Shown one piece after another: positions 48,482 to 56,630 of a DNA stretch of 64,000 nt; positions within the stretch are counted from its first letter, which is position 1, and each line of letters begins with the position of its first letter. Source of the stretch: Trichococcus paludicola (GTDB taxonomy: Bacteria; Bacillota; Bacilli; Lactobacillales; Aerococcaceae). Below the pieces are notes generated by a model. It had not been told where the DNA came from. It was given only the letters and a program-made list of their open reading frames with translations, and searched no databases. The DNA lies in NCBI RefSeq assembly GCF_003052295.1, contig NZ_QBLC01000001.1, positions 496,001 through 560,000 of the forward strand, in the 5' to 3' direction. The position numbers were made by a program, and so were the translations under genes.

Positions 48482-49156
48482 CTATCCGGCTTGGTTGCCG
48501 TTGTAGCTGACCAAAGTGGCGTTTTGGACGCCTTCGATGGCGCTCAATTCATTCATGAAGCTTGTTTCGTTGTTCTTGACTTTTACTTCATAGATCAATT
48601 CCGGTTGACCGTCCGTGATGCTCTTGGATTTAACGATGATTTTTCCGAAACGGTTTTTGATGATTTCGGTGGCCTGCAATTCAGCATTCTCATTCTCCAA
48701 CTGCAACATCAAGATGTAAGGGGCCGAAGAATCGACTTTTCCTGTCAGAACGAGCAGGATGACAGTGATGAATGCAGATCCGAGGAAAGCCAGAGAATAC
48801 AAGCCAGCTCCTAGGATGATGCCGACGCTGATCGACCAGAAGAGGAAGACCAGGTCAAGCGGCTCCTTGATGGCGGTACGGAAGCGGACGATGGAAAGGG
48901 CACCGACCATCCCTAGGGAAAGGACAACGTTGGAGGTTACAGCCAGGATGACGAAAGTGGTCAGGACCGACAATAGTACCAACGACGTGTTGAAGGGTTT
49001 CGAATACATGACGCCGGCGTAGGTTTTTTTATAGATGAAGAAGATGAATAGTCCTATGAAGAGCGCCGATAGCAGGGAAACTGAAGCCGCCGCGATGGAA
49101 AAGTCGGCAGTTTCTTCCAAAAAGCTGTTTTTAATGATATCTGTAAATGTTGTCAT
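48482..49156 (-). CDS. DUF4956 family membrane protein
   Basis: A 224-residue protein with four hydrophobic segments in the first 130 residues (including LLSALFIGLFIFFIYK and SFALFLVLVT-like stretches) and the family motif MVGALSIVRFRTAIKEPLDLVFLFW near 93. The C-terminal 90 residues form a soluble, ferredoxin-like domain. DUF4956 proteins commonly accompany VTC-domain proteins and Cthe_2159 or CotH proteins, as here; no biochemical function is established. It is flanked by the two copies of the 250-nt element. Confidence 0.88.
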   Translation of the reverse strand: MTTFTDIIKNSFLEETADFSIAAASVSLLSALFIGLFIFFIYKKTYAGVMYSKPFNTSLVLLSVLTTFVILAVTSNVVLSLGMVGALSIVRFRTAIKEPLDLVFLFWSISVGIILGAGLYSLAFLGSAFITVILLVLTGKVDSSAPYILMLQLENENAELQATEIIKNRFGKIIVKSKSITDGQPELIYEVKVKNNETSFMNELSAIEGVQNATLVSYNGNQAG

Positions 49157-49208
49157 GTGAATATTCCTCCTGGTGTGGTTTAAAATAATATTCCCTGCTT
49201 CTTATATG

Positions 49209-49458
49209 ATGTCTAGCTTCACGGGTAAGCCCTTCGGAAAGGATAGAGGAACCCCTTGTCTCTGCGAGCCAAGGATACTATTCGACTACCCTGCTGACGC
49301 AGGAAGTCTCTCAGCATATTGCGCTCTACTATGCTCAGGTGCATGGGACTTTTAGCGATTCATCCCCTAGAGTCCCAGTACAAGGTGACCGTAGGGAACG
49401 TTGCGTGGCACGATTTCCTAAAATTCTTTCAGGGCTGAGCGAACCCGTTCAGCTTTTC
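49209..49458. repeat. 250-nt structured element, copy 2 (upstream of the DUF4956 gene)
   Basis: This is the second copy of the element at 48232-48481, ungapped. It begins at the stop codon of the VTC gene and ends about 53 bases before the DUF4956 start, so its placement relative to neighbouring genes is the same as in copy 1. In the 15-position stem near 49361 a G-G mismatch of copy 1 becomes C-G and a C-G pair becomes U-G, while two other pairs are lost. No terminal inverted repeats or target duplications are seen. Confidence 0.8.
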
Positions 49459-50145
49459 TCAAATTTGGTTTAAATGTCTTCCAATTACGTATTTTGAATG
49501 CGAGGTGCTGTTTGTTTCTTCTGTCTGCACCAGGCTTTGGATCCATCCCGGCAGATAGTTGTCGAATTTTACTTCCAGTACACAATCGATCCCGGGTTCC
49601 CTTATTCCGATTCGGCCATCGTGGAAGAAAGAGGAAACTTGTGTGCTGGCGTGCATATCAAAATCGAGTGTGATGCGCGTATTCCCGGGGCCATAGGCGA
49701 AGGCTTCGCGTTCGTAAGTGATGATCACTTTTGGTTCCATGCATTGGCTCTTGCACTTGGCATAAAATTCTTGGAGCAACGGGTGGCTGGCATCGGTAAG
49801 GCAGTCATATTTTTTTTGGATAAGCTGATCGGCCACTTCTTTCGTAATGCAGGCGCTCTGTTTATAACCGACAGCGCCATCCTTGACTTTTTTTTCCAGG
49901 CGGATAAAGGAAGCGTCGTTGTTGTAATAACGGATCCGAAATTTTTCGCGATAGCTGCGGCCATCCTCTTTGTCCCAAAAAGCATCATCATAAATCGTGT
50001 CAAAATAGAGACTCCTGATGCTGTAACTGTTGCCTACTGAATTCTCGTCATGTTTTAGGACCTTTCTCAGACGGCTAGTGAGGATGACTTTGTTCTTTTG
50101 GGAAATTTCGTGTTTGAATTCATTGCGGTAGCATATTTCGCTCAT
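49459..50145 (-). CDS. VTC domain protein (polyphosphate-polymerase-like)
   Basis: A 228-residue protein spanning a complete VTC domain of the triphosphate tunnel metalloenzyme fold. Basic and acidic tunnel residues appear in RNEFKHEIS, IRSLYFDTIYDDAF near 44, REKFRIRYYN near 65, FIRLEKKVKDG near 80 and ITYEREAF near 141, with a final EVKFDNYLPGWI near 191. In yeast VTC4 this domain makes polyphosphate; in bacteria its product is undetermined. It is the first gene of the VTC-DUF4956-Cthe_2159 run, separated from the histidine kinase gene by a terminator. Confidence 0.9.
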   Translation of the reverse strand: MSEICYRNEFKHEISQKNKVILTSRLRKVLKHDENSVGNSYSIRSLYFDTIYDDAFWDKEDGRSYREKFRIRYYNNDASFIRLEKKVKDGAVGYKQSACITKEVADQLIQKKYDCLTDASHPLLQEFYAKCKSQCMEPKVIITYEREAFAYGPGNTRITLDFDMHASTQVSSFFHDGRIGIREPGIDCVLEVKFDNYLPGWIQSLVQTEETNSTSHSKYVIGRHLNQI

Positions 50146-50298
50146 AACGCTCGACCTCGTTTCTTGTTTCTCTTGATGTCCTTATTCTATGCCGATTTGG
50201 GAAACAATTCTCCGTAAACAGGGCTGAGAGTTGTTGTAAAAATGGGGCAAATTGAGCGGAAAGATGCGTAAAGTTGAAAGAGTGTCGAATCCCAACAC

Positions 50299-50348
50299 AA
50301 AAAAGGACCGAAACGCTGGCCTATGGGGGCGGGCAGCGTTTCGGTCCG
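50299..50348 (-). terminator. Terminator of the two-component operon
   Basis: On the minus strand GGACCGAAACGCT pairs with AGCGTTTCGGTCC across a 16-base loop and is followed by six T residues. It separates the sensor operon from the VTC operon. Confidence 0.93.
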
Positions 50349-50363
50349 TGTTCTTATATTCTA

Positions 50364-51788
50364 TTAATTAGATTTGTTTTGTTGCGGCAGGATGATCGTG
50401 AAAGTTGTTCCTTTTGCGGAGGACATGACTTCAATGCGTCCACCATAGGTCTGCACGATCGATTGGACGATGGAGAGCCCAATGCCGTGCACGCCTTTAT
50501 TTCCTTTGTAGAAGCGGTCGAAAATATGCGGCAGATCTGTCTTGGAAATCGGTTCGCCATCATTGTAGATTGTGATCATGATCCTGTTGTCTATCTCCTT
50601 GCAGCCCAAGCGGATGACGCTTGTTGCGTAACGAAGGGCGTTAGAGATGAGATTCTGGAAGGCCCGCTCAAAATCCCGTTCGTCATAGTGGAACAGGACA
50701 GGGGCTTTCTGGAAGTCGAATTGCATCTGCAGATTTTTCTGATCGCTGACGCTGGCGTAGCGTTCCGCGGTATATCCCAAGGTCTCACGAATGTCATTTG
50801 TGCTGGTCAATCGATCCGATGAACGGGTCTCCAATCGCGACAGGTAGAGGATATCCTCTACAAGCGTACCCAGTTTGTCGGTCTCGTTCTTGATTGCGAT
50901 GGCGCCTTTTTTGTCATCTATGATGCCGACTTCGATGCCTTCTGCATTTGTCTTGATGATCTGTAATGGAGTCCGCAGTTCATGGGAAGCGTTCTGGAAG
51001 AACGTGCGCTGATCGGCGTCGTACAGCTTGAGTTTTTTGGTGGTCTCGTTCATGGTCGTCTTCAGTTCATGAAGCTCCAGATCGACGAATTCCTCATCAA
51101 TCGTCTGGTAGTTTCCTTCGCCAATTTCTTTCGCGAACAAGGCTAGCGTCTGCAACGGTTTCGTGATTCGTGAAACGAGCAGATAGGTGATGGTGGCGAT
51201 GGTCACCAGTCCAATCAGCATGATGATCAAAAGGATCTGATTCAGGTTCTGCTCGAAGACGAACAGATCGGACATATTCAGGAAGAATACCGCATAGGTC
51301 CCTTCCTCCTCAGCGTTGGGAGCGATGGAATAATAGTAAAGATTATCCTCCAATTCCAAATTCCCATCGGCTGTCAATGCCAGCCTGATATCGGAGCTTT
51401 CCAGTCCGGAAACGAAATTCGTCAAAGCATCATCCTCACTGAATCCCGTATCCTGAATCTGCGGGAACAGTATTTCAAAATCTTCGGAAATGATCGTCTT
51501 TTGGACACTGGAAGCGAAAGCCGTATGCGGTTCAGGATTTTTTTCCCGGGGCTCATCCACCATCGTCCCATCCGATGCAGCGGGTTCCGGGTCCAACTTT
51601 TTGTCCCCATCGAAGGGGCGCTCGATGTAATTTTGTCTCGCTTCGGCAAGTAGGGAGTCCGCCGTCTTTTCGATGTATTGGGTGAAGAAAAAATTGAACA
51701 CCAGATAAATGAAGGCAAAGACAGCCGCCAACAATAAGGTGACGGTCGTCAGAAGCCGGATCTTCAAACTTTTTTTTGATGTCTTCAT
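50364..51788 (-). CDS. Sensor histidine kinase
   Basis: The start is ATG 51788, which overlaps the stop of the response regulator gene (ATGA). The 474-residue protein has a membrane segment at about 9-32, an extracellular sensor region of about 135 residues, a second membrane segment near 180, a HAMP domain and the kinase core. The H-box is FFQNASHELRTPLQ near 267, followed by N, G1 and G2 boxes (LISNALRYAT, IYNDGEPI, KGVHGIGLSIVQ). It autophosphorylates and passes phosphate to the regulator encoded upstream. The signal is unknown; neighbours suggest an envelope cue. Confidence 0.94.
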   Translation of the reverse strand: MKTSKKSLKIRLLTTVTLLLAAVFAFIYLVFNFFFTQYIEKTADSLLAEARQNYIERPFDGDKKLDPEPAASDGTMVDEPREKNPEPHTAFASSVQKTIISEDFEILFPQIQDTGFSEDDALTNFVSGLESSDIRLALTADGNLELEDNLYYYSIAPNAEEEGTYAVFFLNMSDLFVFEQNLNQILLIIMLIGLVTIATITYLLVSRITKPLQTLALFAKEIGEGNYQTIDEEFVDLELHELKTTMNETTKKLKLYDADQRTFFQNASHELRTPLQIIKTNAEGIEVGIIDDKKGAIAIKNETDKLGTLVEDILYLSRLETRSSDRLTSTNDIRETLGYTAERYASVSDQKNLQMQFDFQKAPVLFHYDERDFERAFQNLISNALRYATSVIRLGCKEIDNRIMITIYNDGEPISKTDLPHIFDRFYKGNKGVHGIGLSIVQSIVQTYGGRIEVMSSAKGTTFTIILPQQNKSN

Positions 51789-52486
51789 CCTGTAGACGAC
51801 TCCTTCACGGTGAAGCCGAATCCCCAAACAGTCTCAATCTCGACTGTGGAACCGGCCAGTTTTTTGCGCAGTCGCCTGACCGTATCGTCGCAGGCCCGCG
51901 TCTCGATGTCCTTGCCGTAGCCCCAAATCGAATCCAAAAGTTCATCCCTGGAAACGGCGCGGTTTTTGTTTTCTATAAGATAAACGAACACATTGTATTC
52001 ATTCGGTGTCAGGTTGAGCAATGCACCATTCTGTTTGACGGACATAGCGGCCAGATCGATTTCGATATCACCGATCCGGAGTGTCGCTTCTTCCTGACGG
52101 ACCGGCAGGCGTTCCTGATCCATCTTGATGCGGCGCAGCATCGCCTTCACGCGCATATTCAGGGCGATGGCACTGAACGGTTTTGTGAAATAATCATCGC
52201 TGCCCAAGTTGATGCCCGTCGCATAATCCATGTCACTGTCTTTTGCGGTCAGGATGATGATCGGCACCGAACTCGCATCGCGGATTTTTTTGGTGATTTC
52301 GAAGCCGCTCGATCCCGGCATCATCACATCCAGGATGACCAGGTCCGGTTGTTTGTTCAGGAAAGCATCGTAGAGCAGGTCGCCATTGGGAAAGTCGGAG
52401 ACCACATAGCCCTCGCTCTCCAGAAACGTCTTCACCGTCAAACGGATGCCATCTTCATCTTCTGCAATATATATCTCTTCATTCAT
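51785..52486 (-). CDS. OmpR-family response regulator
   Basis: A 233-residue regulator with a receiver domain (about 1-118; acidic pair in AEDEDG, phosphorylated Asp in DLVILDVMMPG near 53, Thr in ILTAKDSD, Lys in YFTKPFSA) and a winged-helix DNA-binding domain (about 130-230). It forms a two-gene operon with the histidine kinase. The VTC-DUF4956-Cthe_2159 genes directly downstream are likely targets, by position only. Confidence 0.95.
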   Translation of the reverse strand: MNEEIYIAEDEDGIRLTVKTFLESEGYVVSDFPNGDLLYDAFLNKQPDLVILDVMMPGSSGFEITKKIRDASSVPIIILTAKDSDMDYATGINLGSDDYFTKPFSAIALNMRVKAMLRRIKMDQERLPVRQEEATLRIGDIEIDLAAMSVKQNGALLNLTPNEYNVFVYLIENKNRAVSRDELLDSIWGYGKDIETRACDDTVRRLRKKLAGSTVEIETVWGFGFTVKESSTG

Positions 52487-52701
52487 AATTTAATCCACCC
52501 CATTCTTGTATCCAGTATAACCGATTTTCATTGGGAAGATTACGAAAAACTGTGGCAATTCTGCAGAAAATGCAATGGGCAAAGCCTATTTGACAGCTCT
52601 TTTAAAATTAGATGGCATATCGCTCGGACAAACTGGTAAAATAGCATATAGTCCTTCGAGAAGTCGGGCTGTGAATTTTTGATTTTTGGAGGAATAAACA
52701 A

Positions 52702-53202
52702 ATGACCTTTACACATAGAAACGCAACTTTAGACGATGTGGAAGATATCGTCGCCATCTACAACCAGACGATCCCCAGCCGGATGGTGACGGCCGATCTG
52801 GAACCGGTGACCGTCAAACAAAAAATGGGCTGGTTCCTGGACCATTCGCCCAGCTACAGACCAATCTGGGTTTTTGAAGAGGATGGGAAAATCTGTGCTT
52901 GGGTGAGCTTTCAGGCTTTCCACGAGCGCGCTGCCTACGACAAGACGGCGGAATTGAGCATCTATATCCATGAAGACTACCGCGGTAAAAAAATGGGCAC
53001 GCAGATCATGGAAACAGTATTGGCTGCTTGCGACGAGTTGGATATCACCAATTTGGTCTGCCTCATCTTCGGCCACAATGCACCAAGCATCGGGTTGATG
53101 AAAAAATTTGGCTTTGAACAATGGGGATATTTACCAAGAGTAGCCGAGCTCGACGGCATCGAACGCGACCTCGTCTATTTGGGCAAAAGAGTGCGCGACT
53201 GA
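52702..53202 (+). CDS. GNAT acetyltransferase, phosphinothricin acetyltransferase-like
   Basis: A 166-residue GNAT protein with the acetyl-CoA loop DYRGKKMGTQIME near 94 (R/Q-x-x-G-x-G/A type), WVSFQAFHERAAYDKTAELS near 64 and the C-terminal GFEQWGYLPRVAELDG near 136. This layout resembles the Pat/Bar and YncA-type group that acetylates amino-acid analogues. The natural substrate is unknown. RBS GGAGGAATAAAC precedes the ATG. It appears monocistronic. Confidence 0.85.
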   Translation: MTFTHRNATLDDVEDIVAIYNQTIPSRMVTADLEPVTVKQKMGWFLDHSPSYRPIWVFEEDGKICAWVSFQAFHERAAYDKTAELSIYIHEDYRGKKMGTQIMETVLAACDELDITNLVCLIFGHNAPSIGLMKKFGFEQWGYLPRVAELDGIERDLVYLGKRVRD

Positions 53203-53425
53203 CCTTAGGAGCGGCAGCTGATGGGATGATGTTCCGTTGCCGATTCCGTTTTGCGGGTACAGGAACACGCGTCAATTATCTATCGTAAGCGACTATGTTG
53301 AGGATCGCTCATGATAATTCTGTTGATATATTGTTAACATTGCGTTATTTTTATTGCGGCCTCCATCCTTTTAGTATAATTAGTAAGTAAGTTTTGAAAA
53401 TTATTTTATAAAGGATGGATGGAGC

Positions 53426-54319
53426 ATGTGGTTTTTATTTGCGATAGTTTCCGTTTTGGCTTGGGGCACAGCGGATTTGTTTTATAAAAAGGGAAGCAAT
53501 CCGAAAGATAGATACAGTTATCTGAAGATCGTCATCATGGTTGGTGCGGTCATGGGTATCCATGCGGTCTATGTCATGCTGACTTCGGGCGTGGTCTACG
53601 ATCCGAGCAACATGATCACCTATCTGCCGGTTTCGGCGTTGTACATCTTATCGATGGCGGTCGGTTATGCCGGATTGCGTTTTCTGGAATTATCGATTTC
53701 TTCACCTGTACAGAACTCGTCCGGCGCGATATCGGGCTTGCTGACTTTCATTTTTCTGGGGCAATCGATGACCGGTTTGCAGTTTTTTGCGGTAGGCTTG
53801 ATCACGATCGGCGTCATCTTACTGTCGGTATTCGAACAGCGGTTTGCCGAGGCGGAACGGAAAGAGAACAAGGCAATGGTGGATCGTAAGTACAAATACG
53901 GCGCGATTGCTTTGTTGTTCCCTCTGGGTTATGCATTGATCGATTCCCTTGGGACATTCGCGGATGCGTGGGTCTTCGACCGAGGAATGGATGAAATGCA
54001 AGCGAACATTTCCTATGAATTGACTTGGTTGATCGTAGCTGTTGTGGCTTGGATCTATCTTATCTTGATCAAGAAGGAAACCTTTGCCTTGCGCGATCAG
54101 AAAGACCGCGGTTTGGCAGCGATCTTTGAAACATTAGGGCAGTTTTTCTATGTTTTTGCGATCAGCGCAAATGCAGTCATCGTTGCGCCGCTGATTTCTT
54201 CCTATAGTATGGTTTCTGTCATCCTTTCGCGGATCTTTTTGAAAGAAAAACTGACCGCAAAACAATACGCAGTCATCGCGATGATCATGGTTGGGATCTT
54301 TATCTTAGGATTCGAGTAA
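53426..54319 (+). CDS. EamA family (DMT superfamily) transporter
   Basis: A 297-residue protein with about ten membrane segments in two EamA halves (about 1-135 and 150-295). Typical features are LAWGTADLFYKKG at the N-terminus, LELSISSPVQNSSGAISGLL near 89 and SANAVIVAPLISSYSMVSVILSRIFLKEKL near 250 (split here by position only). DMT exporters move metabolites, drugs or amino acids; no substrate is indicated. RBS GGATGGATGGAGC lies before the ATG, and a terminator follows. Confidence 0.88.
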   Translation: MWFLFAIVSVLAWGTADLFYKKGSNPKDRYSYLKIVIMVGAVMGIHAVYVMLTSGVVYDPSNMITYLPVSALYILSMAVGYAGLRFLELSISSPVQNSSGAISGLLTFIFLGQSMTGLQFFAVGLITIGVILLSVFEQRFAEAERKENKAMVDRKYKYGAIALLFPLGYALIDSLGTFADAWVFDRGMDEMQANISYELTWLIVAVVAWIYLILIKKETFALRDQKDRGLAAIFETLGQFFYVFAISANAVIVAPLISSYSMVSVILSRIFLKEKLTAKQYAVIAMIMVGIFILGFE

Positions 54320-54367
54320 ACCTAACGATGATATAACTAAGGGCGTCACTAACATTGCTGTATAGGC

Positions 54368-54416
54368 AAAAGAAGAGCACTTCTCCTCGTTACATATGAG
54401 AGAAGTGTTCTTCTTT
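54368..54416 (+). terminator. Terminator after the EamA gene
   Basis: AAAGAAGAGCACTTCTC pairs with GAGAAGTGTTCTTCTTT across about 12 bases and ends in a short T-rich tract. Confidence 0.88.
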
Positions 54417-54528
54417 AGCGTATGTATTTCTATTTGTCGGGTTTGACGGATTAAGATGTCAGAGCTGTTAGGCTCCACCAAACTGCTTATTTATCAGAAA
54501 AAAATCCAGTTATTATTGCAAAAAAGCT

Positions 54529-54554
54529 TAATAATTCAGCTGAAATACCGACAA
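54529..54554 (+). promoter_or_regulatory. Possible sigma28/SigD-type promoter of motAB
   Basis: TAAT at 54529-54532, a 14-base spacer and ACCGACAA at 54547-54554 resemble the SigD consensus TAAA-N15-GCCGATAA. A TATAAT is also present at 54576 but lacks a matched -35. A flagellar sigma factor would suit a motor operon. Confidence 0.5.
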
Positions 54555-54601
54555 TGGTATCGTATGACTATGCGATATAATATAACGGAGGTAAAAATTC
54601 A

Positions 54602-55414
54602 ATGGGTGTCATAATTGCATTGGTGGTAAGCTTTGGTGCGTTAATTATTGGTTTTTTAGGAGAAGGCGGACACGTTGGTGCATTGATATCATGGACACCT
54701 GCTCTGATTGTTTTTGGTGGTACAATAGGAAGTTCCATGCTCGCTTTTCCGATGAGCGATTTAAAAAAAATTGGGCGTATTATGAAATCAGGATTATTGT
54801 ATGAGCACAGGGATTTACACCAACTGGTCGCATATTTTTATGAATTATCGGTCAAAAGTAAGAAAGACGGCCTATTGAGTTTAGAATCCGAGGTATCACT
54901 GAATCAGGATGCCGATCCTTTTTTGAAAAAAGGGATTCAATCGCTGGTTGATGGAGAATCATATGAATCGATAAGCGATTCGCTTGGTAATGAAATCGAT
55001 CGCATAGAAGAAAGACATAAAATTGGGGCCGCGATTTTTAATTCTGCAGGCGGGACAGCACCTACCATGGGGATTGTGGGTACCGTTTTGGGACTGGTGC
55101 ATGTACTTGAAGGATTGGCTGAAGCAGATATGTCGAGTTTAGGAAAAAGCATTGCATCAGCTTTCCTTGCAACGTTATACGGATTAGCAAGTGCAAACCT
55201 TATTTTTCTGCCAATGGGTAACCGATTGAAAATAAATAATCAAAAAGAGCTCTTAGAAAAAGAATTAATATTGGAAGGCGTTTTATTATTAGAAAAAAGA
55301 GTGAGCCCTAAAACTATTCAAGAAAAATTAATGGGTTTTCTGAATGGCGATGAAAAAGACGAGAAAAGTGGCTCAAATGTGGCTGTTGCTAAAGAAGTGG
55401 TGAGTGCTACATGA
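54602..55414 (+). CDS. motA: Flagellar motor stator protein MotA
   Basis: A 270-residue MotA/ExbB-type protein with four membrane segments (about 2-20, 30-50, 150-170, 185-205). The conserved proline region GGTAPTMGIVGTVLGLVHVL near 156 corresponds to the ion-path prolines of MotA, and the cytoplasmic loop between segments 2 and 3 is charged. It forms the stator with MotB. Its stop overlaps the motB start. The two genes are visibly more AT-rich than their neighbours and no other flagellar gene is in the window. Confidence 0.94.
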   Translation: MGVIIALVVSFGALIIGFLGEGGHVGALISWTPALIVFGGTIGSSMLAFPMSDLKKIGRIMKSGLLYEHRDLHQLVAYFYELSVKSKKDGLLSLESEVSLNQDADPFLKKGIQSLVDGESYESISDSLGNEIDRIEERHKIGAAIFNSAGGTAPTMGIVGTVLGLVHVLEGLAEADMSSLGKSIASAFLATLYGLASANLIFLPMGNRLKINNQKELLEKELILEGVLLLEKRVSPKTIQEKLMGFLNGDEKDEKSGSNVAVAKEVVSAT

Positions 55415-56193
55415 GTAGACGCAAGAAGAAAGAAGATGAACACGATAACAGCGAAAGATGGCTTCTTTCTTATGCAGATTTCATCACTTTATTAATGATT
55501 TTTTTTGTTGTCATGTATGCTATGAGCCGAATGGATCAAGGCGATTCGTCAAAGTTGAAGCATTCCATCAGCGCTGAGTTCGGCGCGATATTTGAAGACA
55601 ATGGCGGAGAAAAACCAGTCGATATAGGAGACGAAATATCATCGGGGCAACATGCAGAGCAGGCGAATTCGCAGACAAGGGAAAATGAAGAAGGCGCGAC
55701 GTTATCGGAAGGCGAAAAACAAGAGCAAGTCAAGGAACTGATTGATGAATACATAGCCGAAAATTCATTATCGGATGATATCACAACCTCGATTGAAACA
55801 AGAGGATTGGTCGTAAGTTTTAATGGCTCGATGTTCTTCGAAAGCGGTGAAGCAGAGATTAAAACAGAACAGATTCCCAGTCTTGTGGAAGTAGCAAAAG
55901 TATTAAATCAACCTTTCTTAGAACAGAGTTATATAAGGGTGGAAGGCTATACAGATAACATACCCATGAAGAATGAGAAATTTGATTCGAACTGGGATCT
56001 TTCGGTAATGCGCGCAAGCAATGTTGCAAAAGCGATCATCGATCAATCCGGTATCGATCCGACAAAAGTATCTGCAGTTGGATATGGCGAATATCGCCCG
56101 ACAGGAGATAACAATACTTCCGAAGGCCGCGCCCAGAATAGAAGAGTGGACATACTAATTCTGGATTCGGAGTTCAACGATACTGAGAGATGA
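55411..56193 (+). CDS. motB: Flagellar motor stator protein MotB
   Basis: A 260-residue protein with a basic N-terminus, one membrane segment (about 18-40) containing the ion-binding Asp of LLSYADFITLLM, a Glu-rich plug/linker (about 45-120) and an OmpA-like peptidoglycan-binding domain (about 130-255; GYTDNIPMKNEKFDSNWDLS and SAVGYGEYRP). It anchors the stator and carries the ion channel. After the TGA the same frame stays open for 76 codons. Confidence 0.95.
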   Translation: MSRRKKKEDEHDNSERWLLSYADFITLLMIFFVVMYAMSRMDQGDSSKLKHSISAEFGAIFEDNGGEKPVDIGDEISSGQHAEQANSQTRENEEGATLSEGEKQEQVKELIDEYIAENSLSDDITTSIETRGLVVSFNGSMFFESGEAEIKTEQIPSLVEVAKVLNQPFLEQSYIRVEGYTDNIPMKNEKFDSNWDLSVMRASNVAKAIIDQSGIDPTKVSAVGYGEYRPTGDNNTSEGRAQNRRVDILILDSEFNDTER

Positions 56194-56334
56194 TTAAATA
56201 AATTCTGGGGAACACCTAAAGCGTGGCGATTTCCTGAAGATGAATACCCCAGAAAATCAGTTAATTGGGATATTCATAAATATAAAATATTTAGAGCACA
56301 TTCAATGAGTGCAAGAGAATGGCCTCTAGAGGTG

Positions 56335-56370
56335 GCAAAAAGCGGTCGGCTGGGGTGGTCGCTTTTTTGC
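56335..56370 (+). terminator. Terminator downstream of motB
   Basis: GCAAAAAGCG pairs with CGCTTTTTTGC across a 15-base centre that adds GGTC-type pairs; the T-run is inside the 3' arm. It lies about 140 bases past the motB stop. Confidence 0.75.
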
Positions 56371-56410
56371 GTTGTAACAGAGTACTTGGGAACTAAGGGG
56401 GGCACTCGTT

Positions 56411-56489
56411 CTCCGGCCAGATGAGGCTTAGTCGGATTGCCGGAAGAGGATGGGTGCTTCAAATCCGGAGATCGGTAATCTGGCCGGAG
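56411..56489. repeat. Degenerate hairpin array H (two CTCCGG-type units)
   Basis: CTCCGG at 56411 with GCCGGAAG near 56445, and TCCGGAGA near 56464 with GGCCGGAGA near 56489, form two imperfect palindromes about 50 bp apart. They are more diverged than arrays D, F and G. Apart from these, the 437-bp gap between motB and the lipase gene holds the terminator at 56335 and no recognised gene. Confidence 0.55.
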
Positions 56490-56630
56490 AAGCCCCCTGA
56501 ATATTTTCCTCCAAATCAGGGGGAAGACATTTTCACCAGAGCTGTCATTCCTTTAACATCCTTCCTTTTTGTGGATTTCGATAAAATATAGGATAATAAC
56601 AGTGAGAGAATGCGAAGGAAGGGAACTCAT

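Noticed and set aside
48232..49458. RNase P, tmRNA, 6S RNA or a T-box for the repeated 250-nt element
   Set aside because: Diagnostic sequences of those RNAs were looked for and not seen. Two copies in one operon also argue against housekeeping RNAs.
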